The translations under genes were made by a program, and so were the position numbers. The notes beneath the pieces are model-generated. The model was not told the origin of the DNA. It made no database searches and saw nothing but the letters and a program-made list of their open reading frames with translations. A DNA stretch of 64,000 nucleotides from Streptomyces sp. HUAS 15-9 (GTDB lineage: Bacteria > Actinomycetota > Actinomycetes > Streptomycetales > Streptomycetaceae). The stretch covers positions 6,448,001 through 6,512,000 of the forward strand of contig NZ_CP106798.1 in the NCBI RefSeq assembly GCF_025642155.1. The letters are read 5' to 3'. This document shows, in pieces, positions 59,476-64,000 of this stretch; the stretch's first letter is position 1, and the number at the start of each line of letters is the position of its first letter.

Positions 59476-59498
59476 ATACAACAGGACGGCACTGACAT
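59476..59498 (-). promoter_or_regulatory. Possible RecA-NDp-type promoter of recQ
   Basis: On the minus strand ATGTCAGTGCC (59498-59488), six bases, TTGTAT (59481-59476), then seven bases to the ATG. The upstream half matches TTGTCAGTGGC in 9 of 11; the -10 is weak (second base T). A better -10, TATAGG, exists three bases further but breaks the spacing. Listed as a candidate only. Confidence 0.35.
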
Positions 59499-59561
59499 CC
59501 GGGCGGTCCGCGGGACGGCGGGCGGAAGCGCACCGGTTGTTTGTCGTGTTCCTGTTCGGAC

Positions 59562-59574
59562 TTATCCACAGGCC
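59562..59574 (+). promoter_or_regulatory. DnaA box upstream of the DUF4192 gene
   Basis: TTATCCACAGGCC, the same 13-mer as in the recA promoter (3741-3753), 36 bases before the DUF4192 start and in the divergent region with recQ. A role in coordinating with DnaA is speculative; short TTATCCACA matches also occur by chance. Confidence 0.4.
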
Positions 59575-59610
59575 CAAGCGGAATCTCGGGATCCGCGAGA
59601 TCGTCTGCGT

Positions 59611-61173
59611 ATGACGAATCACAGCGAAACGACAGGACCCTCCGAAAACGGCGACATCGCAGGACGAGACGCGCACAGCGGGCGCTCCGCGGACGCGCAG
59701 CGAGCGGAGCCAGCGCGCTTCGCGGACCTCGGGCCCACGGCACACGAAAGCCAGGTCACCCTGCGCACCCCGGCCGAACTGGCCGACGCCCTGCCCTATC
59801 TGCTCGGCTACCGCCCCGAGGACAGCATCGTGCTGGTGGCCCTGCACGACCGGGGCGGTCGCGGCCGTTTCGGCGGCCGGGCCCGGCTCGGCATTCCCGC
59901 GAGCACGGACGACTGGGAGTCGGCCGCCCGTCAGTTGGCCCAGGGCCTGGTGGCCGGCGGCGAGCGCAGGGGCGCCCGGCCCGAGCGGATGGTCGCCTAC
60001 GTCTGTCAGGAACCGGTGGAGGGTGAGTCGGGCCGGGACGTCATGCGGCGACTGCGTCCGCTCGCCCAGTTGCTGCGCACAGAGTGCGGGCACCTCGACG
60101 TGCCGGTCATCGAGGCGGTGTGCATCTCGGACGGCCGCTTCTGGTCCTACTGCTGCCCGAACGAGGGGTGCTGTCCGGACGACGGAACACCGATGGGCCT
60201 GCCCGGCACCTCCGTACTCGCGGCCGCGGCCACCTACGCCGGTATCCAAGTGCGCGGCACGCTGCGCGAGTTGCGGGCCAGGTTCCTGCCCTGGGAGACG
60301 TCTGCCGCACTGGAACAGGAGATCGTCCTGGACACCATGGGCATGACCGTGGTGCCCAGGATCATCGAGGACGCGACGCGCGCGGAGGTCGCCGAGGAGA
60401 CCCTCGGCCTCGCCGAGCGGGTCATGGCCCGGCTTGCCGCAGCGCCGTCGGTGTCCGGCATGCTCCCCGCGGACCTTCGCGACGACGAACTGATCACGCA
60501 CGAGGAGGCGGCGACGCTGATCCTCGGCCTGCAGGACCGCACGACCCGGGACCGCGCCGCGGCATGGATGGAAGGTGACGAGGCCGGTCCGGCGCTGCGT
60601 CTGTGGCGTGCGCTGGCCCGCCGATGTGTCGGACCGTACGGCGAACACGCCGCCGCGCCCCTCACCCTCGCGGGCTGGGTCGCCTGGTCGAGCGGCGACG
60701 ACCTCGAGGCCAGGGAGGCCCTGGCGATGGCCCTGGGCGCGGACCCGGACTACCTGTTCGCCCGCCTTCTGCACCAGGCCTGCAACGAGGGCCTGGACCC
60801 GGAGGCGATCCGTCGCTGCCTGCGTGCGGGACGTACGGGAGGCGCGGAGAGGGAGGCCGCTGAGGAGGAGGGGACGGAGGCGGACGCGGCCCCGACTCGG
60901 CCGGGTGCCTCGGGGGGTGTCTCCCGCCGACACGACCGCCCTCGTGCCGCCGACGGCGCCGACCGTCAGCCGCGCCCGACACGTGCGAAGGGCCGGCGGC
61001 CCCGGACGGACGGCACGCGTCCGCGCACCCCGGCACCAGGCCGTACGCGCCCTGGTGCCTCAAGGCCGGCCAGTACGCGCACGCGTGCTGCCGGGAAGGG
61101 CGACACGCGGCGTGACGACGCCGCATCGGGAGGCAATCGGTCCGGAAGCAATGGCTCAGAGGCGGATGCATGA
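59611..61173 (+). CDS. DUF4192 domain protein
   Basis: A 520-residue protein. The DUF4192 core spans about residues 45-400: VTLRTPAELADALPYLLGYRPEDSIVLVALHDRGGRG near its start and AAPLTLAGWVAWSSGDDLEAREALAMALGADPDYLFARLLHQACNEGL at its end. Two CC-containing segments (YCCPNEGCCPDDGTPMG) suggest a possible metal or disulfide site. The last 115 residues are a disordered Arg/Ala/Gly/Asp-rich tail with repeated RPRT/GRTR patches. ATG at 59611. Family function is unknown; it is common and conserved in actinobacteria. Divergent from recQ. Confidence 0.85.
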   Translation: MTNHSETTGPSENGDIAGRDAHSGRSADAQRAEPARFADLGPTAHESQVTLRTPAELADALPYLLGYRPEDSIVLVALHDRGGRGRFGGRARLGIPASTDDWESAARQLAQGLVAGGERRGARPERMVAYVCQEPVEGESGRDVMRRLRPLAQLLRTECGHLDVPVIEAVCISDGRFWSYCCPNEGCCPDDGTPMGLPGTSVLAAAATYAGIQVRGTLRELRARFLPWETSAALEQEIVLDTMGMTVVPRIIEDATRAEVAEETLGLAERVMARLAAAPSVSGMLPADLRDDELITHEEAATLILGLQDRTTRDRAAAWMEGDEAGPALRLWRALARRCVGPYGEHAAAPLTLAGWVAWSSGDDLEAREALAMALGADPDYLFARLLHQACNEGLDPEAIRRCLRAGRTGGAEREAAEEEGTEADAAPTRPGASGGVSRRHDRPRAADGADRQPRPTRAKGRRPRTDGTRPRTPAPGRTRPGASRPASTRTRAAGKGDTRRDDAASGGNRSGSNGSEADA

Positions 61174-61523
61174 GCAACGGTTGGGGCGTTGCCTCCCTCG
61201 CCTGGTGCCTGCTGGTCGCCTGGTGCCTGCTGTCCGGTCGGGGCCGGTGGCGACTGACCGGGCCGACGTGGCCCGGTGGCCGGCTGCCGCCGCATCGGTG
61301 TCGGCGCCGGGCTGTGGGTCCGAAGGGTGAAACCGCACTCAAGAACCGCCGCCATTCGGTCGCTTCCCTGATGGGAGGCGTGACCAGGCGGACTTCCGGT
61401 CCGTTCACCTGGGTGGTGGTACCCCCGGACGGGCCGCGCCGCCGCACGTCCGATGTTCCTCCGGAGCACGCCACCCGGCGCCGAGCACGTCCGAGGCGCA
61501 CAGAGCGCAGAAGAAACCGCCCC
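61174..61523. other. Gap before the glycogen-debranching-like gene
   Basis: 350 bases. It begins with a tandem TCGCCTGGTGCCTGCTG-type duplication (about 61198-61232). The frame of the following gene is open through it to an ATG at 61170 that overlaps the DUF4192 stop by four bases, but the encoded peptide is Arg/Pro-rich and looks non-coding. I therefore treat the gap as untranslated. Confidence 0.5.
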
Positions 61524-63857
61524 ATGCAACAGCCGACTCCGCCCTTCGCAACCGACGACCACCCCTCTGTCCCTGACAGCCCTGGACCTGTCCCTGACAG
61601 CCCTGCACCGTCACCACCCGTCGACGCAGTCCCCCAGCGACCGAACAGCACGGCGGCGCCGGCCCTGCCACAGGCCCCGGGAGCCGACCCCATGCCTGCG
61701 CTGTGGCATACCGGGTCTTTTCCCCGGCTCACGGATCCCCGGCTCACGGAAGACCCCCACCGGTCGTCCGCGCGGCAAGGCAGGCCTCCAGCCTCCTCGA
61801 CGCCCCGGGACCGGCCCTCGTCCGTGCCTGCGCGCCGGGTCCCACGTCCGCTCGCGCCCCCGCCTCAGGGGGCCACCGCAGGCACGCCGCAATCGACCCT
61901 CCGCCGCTCCGCCGACCTTCCGCCCACCCACACGGCCTTGATCTGCGTCGCCCTGCCGGGCCTCGCCATCTCCATGGAGGACGGGCAGCTTTCCGGGCGG
62001 GGCTTGGAGGGGTTCTTCCGGGCGGGCCGACGGCTTCTTGCGCGCTGCCAGGTCCGTGTGGGCGGACGAGAACCGCTGGCGGTGCAGGCCAGGATGGCCG
62101 GAGCGGATCAGGCCCGCTTCGTGGGAACGGTGCGTACCGCCTCGGCCGCCGGACCGGACCCGGACGTCGTCGTCGAGCGGATCCGGCACGCCGACGGCGC
62201 CGAACGCATCTCCTTCCACAGCGCTGCCCTGCGCCCGCTGCGGCTGCCGGTCGAGGTGTCCCTCGGGACGGACCTCACGGACCTGAGCGCCATCGCCTCC
62301 GGCAACGCGGGCCCCGAACTGCCCGCCACCGTCCACGACGCCGGCCTGCGCTGGACCTGCGCCACGGGGACCTCCACCGTCACGGCCGCCCCGCCACCTG
62401 CCGACGCCCTGGCCTCGGCGGGACTGCTGCGCTGGGAGTTCGAACTGCCACCAGGTGCAACGGTGACCGTGGAACTGCGCGTACGGCCGGGCGGGGCGGG
62501 ACTGCTCAGGGCGGCGGGCCGTGCGGCGACGAACCCCCTGGCGCACGCCCGGGCGGCGGGTGACGACCCCAGGGTCGCGCCCCTGATGCGGACGAGCATC
62601 GAGGATCTCCGGGCCCTGCTGCTGCGGGATCCGGCCCACCCCACCGACACCTATCTCGCGGCAGGGGCGCCCTGGCGCTGCGGCACGGCCCCGGCCGAGG
62701 CACTCGCCGCCGCGCGCATGACGCTGCCACTCGGCACCAGGCTCGCCGTCGGCACACTGCGCACCCTCGCCCGTACCCAACTCACCGGTGCGGGACCGCA
62801 GACGGGCATGATCCCCGGACCGCGACGCGATGCGGGCACGCATGTGCCGCCCGGCTGCACGGGCACGGAAGCCACACTGCTGTTCCCGGTTCTGCTCGCG
62901 GAGGCCCGCCGCTGGGGGCTCCCGGAACAGGAGGCCGAGGAACTGGTGCCCACGGCCGAGTGGTGTCTGACCTGGCTGCGCACCACCGTGCGCGGCAGCA
63001 CGTACCTGTGCGACCCACAGCCCGCAGGCCCCGTCCGCTGCGAGACCCAGGCCCACGCCCATCGCGCGGCACTGCTCGGCGCCGATCTCCTGGAGGCGTA
63101 TGGCAGACCCGGCGGCACCGAACTACGCCAGTGGGCGGGGCAACTTCGGACGGCGTTCCAAAGCGACTTCTGGTTCGAGGACCGTGGCGGTGGTCGTCCG
63201 GCGGCGGCCCGTGCCCCGGACGGACGCCTGCTCCCGCACCTCGGCGCCACCAGCGCCCACCTCCTCGACACCGGTCTGCTCGGTGCTGGAGAACTGGCGC
63301 CCGGTCTGCTCGACAGAGCGCAGACCGACCAGCTCGCCCGGCTGCTCGGCGGCCCCGCGCTGGACTCGGGCTGGGGGCTGCGCGGACTGGGCACGAAGGA
63401 GGCGGGACACAACCCGTTCGGCCACCGGACCGGGGCCGTACGCGTCCACGAGACGGCGCTCGCCGTCGCCGGACTGGCCGCCGCGGGCCATGAGCAGGAG
63501 GCGTGCGGCCTGCTGCGCGGTGTCCTGGCGGCTGCCGAGCGCTTCGGCCACCGGTTGCCCGAGATGTACGCGGGCGAGCAGCGCTGCGAGGGGAGCGCAC
63601 CCGTTCCCCACCCGGCGGCCTGTCGTCCGGCGGCCGTGGCGGCGGCCTCCGGGGTCCTGCTGCTCACCGCGCTCGCGGGTATCCGCCCCGATGCCCCGGC
63701 CCGGACGATCACGCTGCGCCCCGTGCGGAGTGTGCCCCTGGGCGAGATCGGCTTCACGGGGCTGCGGATCGCCGGGGCCCCGTTCGCCGTACGGGTCAGC
63801 CGACTCGGACTCGCCATGGTCGAGGAGGCGGCGGAGGGCCTGCAGTTGGGACTGTGA
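61524..63857 (+). CDS. Glycogen debranching N-terminal domain / GH-like alpha-toroid protein
   Basis: A 777-residue protein from ATG 61524. A disordered Pro/Ser/Ala-rich N-terminus (about 130 residues) is followed by a beta-rich glycogen-debranching N-terminal domain (TALICVALPGLAISMEDGQLSGRGLEGFFRAGRRLLARCQVRVGG) and an alpha/alpha-toroid catalytic-like domain (GCTGTEATLLFPVLLAEARRWGLPEQEAEELVPTAEWCLTWL, and NPFGHRTGAVRVHETALAVAGL). Amylo-alpha-1,6-glucosidase-like families use this layout. Catalytic Asp/Glu residues cannot be assigned by eye. A coupled start at 61170 would add 118 residues of doubtful sequence. Confidence 0.8.
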   Translation: MQQPTPPFATDDHPSVPDSPGPVPDSPAPSPPVDAVPQRPNSTAAPALPQAPGADPMPALWHTGSFPRLTDPRLTEDPHRSSARQGRPPASSTPRDRPSSVPARRVPRPLAPPPQGATAGTPQSTLRRSADLPPTHTALICVALPGLAISMEDGQLSGRGLEGFFRAGRRLLARCQVRVGGREPLAVQARMAGADQARFVGTVRTASAAGPDPDVVVERIRHADGAERISFHSAALRPLRLPVEVSLGTDLTDLSAIASGNAGPELPATVHDAGLRWTCATGTSTVTAAPPPADALASAGLLRWEFELPPGATVTVELRVRPGGAGLLRAAGRAATNPLAHARAAGDDPRVAPLMRTSIEDLRALLLRDPAHPTDTYLAAGAPWRCGTAPAEALAAARMTLPLGTRLAVGTLRTLARTQLTGAGPQTGMIPGPRRDAGTHVPPGCTGTEATLLFPVLLAEARRWGLPEQEAEELVPTAEWCLTWLRTTVRGSTYLCDPQPAGPVRCETQAHAHRAALLGADLLEAYGRPGGTELRQWAGQLRTAFQSDFWFEDRGGGRPAAARAPDGRLLPHLGATSAHLLDTGLLGAGELAPGLLDRAQTDQLARLLGGPALDSGWGLRGLGTKEAGHNPFGHRTGAVRVHETALAVAGLAAAGHEQEACGLLRGVLAAAERFGHRLPEMYAGEQRCEGSAPVPHPAACRPAAVAAASGVLLLTALAGIRPDAPARTITLRPVRSVPLGEIGFTGLRIAGAPFAVRVSRLGLAMVEEAAEGLQLGL

Positions 63858-63976
63858 CGTCGTACGACACGACCCGTGCGAAGCGCGCGAGCAGACTCGT
63901 GGCTCCCGTGCCGGACGGAAGTGGATCAGCCGTCGATGCGGCTCAAGAAGGGAGTGTTTATCGTCAGGCAGACGAC

Positions 63977-63988
63977 TATGATCGCCGC
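63977..63988 (+). promoter_or_regulatory. -10 element of a probable leaderless gene at the window edge
   Basis: TATGAT (63977-63982) is followed by six bases and ATG at 63989, so transcription would begin at or next to the start codon. The -35 region is not obvious. Confidence 0.4.
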
Positions 63989-64000
63989 ATGCCCTACGAC
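63989..64000 (+). CDS. Start of the next gene (four codons, MPYD)
   Basis: ATG CCC TAC GAC runs off the end of the window. The preceding TATGAT at leaderless spacing supports it as a true start. Product cannot be judged from four codons. Confidence 0.35.

Noticed and set aside
63961..63982. Another RecA-NDp-like match (TCGTCAG... TATGAT) before the gene at the right edge
   Set aside because: Spacing is five, not six, and the second half of the upstream element does not match; treated only as a plain -10.
1..64000. Biosynthetic gene cluster, prophage, insertion sequence, CRISPR array or tRNA
   Set aside because: Apart from the three-gene NIS cluster, no core biosynthetic enzymes, integrase, transposase, spacer-repeat pattern or tRNA-like T-arm was seen; base composition and gene order are uniform and core-like.

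Overview
This is 64 kb of high-GC actinobacterial chromosome, almost certainly Streptomyces. Nearly every codon ends in G or C, GTG and TTG starts are common, and the gene order (recA-recX, gluABCD, miaB, miaA, dapF, rshA, hflX, lexA, nrdR-nrdJ, rnhB, recQ) is that of the conserved central part of Streptomyces chromosomes. I see no phage, insertion sequence, CRISPR array, rRNA or tRNA.

Layout. 1-3.5 kb: end of an azlD-like gene, a toroid-fold hypothetical protein, a DUF3046 protein, an AI-2E-type exporter and a membrane protein. 3.6-5.8 kb: recA-recX behind a layered promoter (SOS box, DnaA box, RecA-NDp/PafBC-type promoter). 6-9.2 kb: an ArsR-fold regulator coupled to a large FtsX-like permease. 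9.3-12.2 kb: cysteine dioxygenase-rhodanese operon preceded by a 15-codon Cys-rich leader ORF, then an FAD monooxygenase. 12.5-19.5 kb: glutamate ABC importer gluABCD, a two-component system and an orphan TAXI solute-binding lipoprotein. 19.5-28 kb: a MazG-like pyrophosphohydrolase, a secreted lipoprotein, an ArsR regulator, miaB, miaA, dapF and small proteins. 28-34 kb: rshA, an M1 peptidase, hflX. 34-36.5 kb: two tandem trypsin-fold lipoproteins. 36.8-41.2 kb: a three-gene NRPS-independent siderophore (NIS)-type cluster. 41.4-48.5 kb: dinG, lexA, nrdR-nrdJ. 48.7-55.9 kb: TerD, YdbC, a phosphatase/ADP-ribosylglycohydrolase pair, an MFS exporter with divergent TetR regulator, rnhB. 56-64 kb: recQ with a phosphoribosyltransferase-like tail, a DUF4192 protein and a glycogen-debranching-like protein; the next gene starts at the right edge.

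How it works together. Genome maintenance and nucleotide supply dominate (recA, recX, dinG, lexA, rnhB, recQ, nrdR-nrdJ, MazG-like). The sequence shows two damage-response layers: LexA boxes at recA and lexA, and the LexA-independent RecA-NDp (PafBC) motif at recA, dinG and the MazG-like gene, with weaker matches at recQ and the AI-2E exporter gene. The accessory points most worth study are the cysteine leader peptide, the minimal NIS cluster without a visible iron box, the permease lacking an ATPase, the TAXI protein beside a sensor kinase, and RecQ with a PRPP-loop-like tail. All functional calls come from motif reading; no database search was run.
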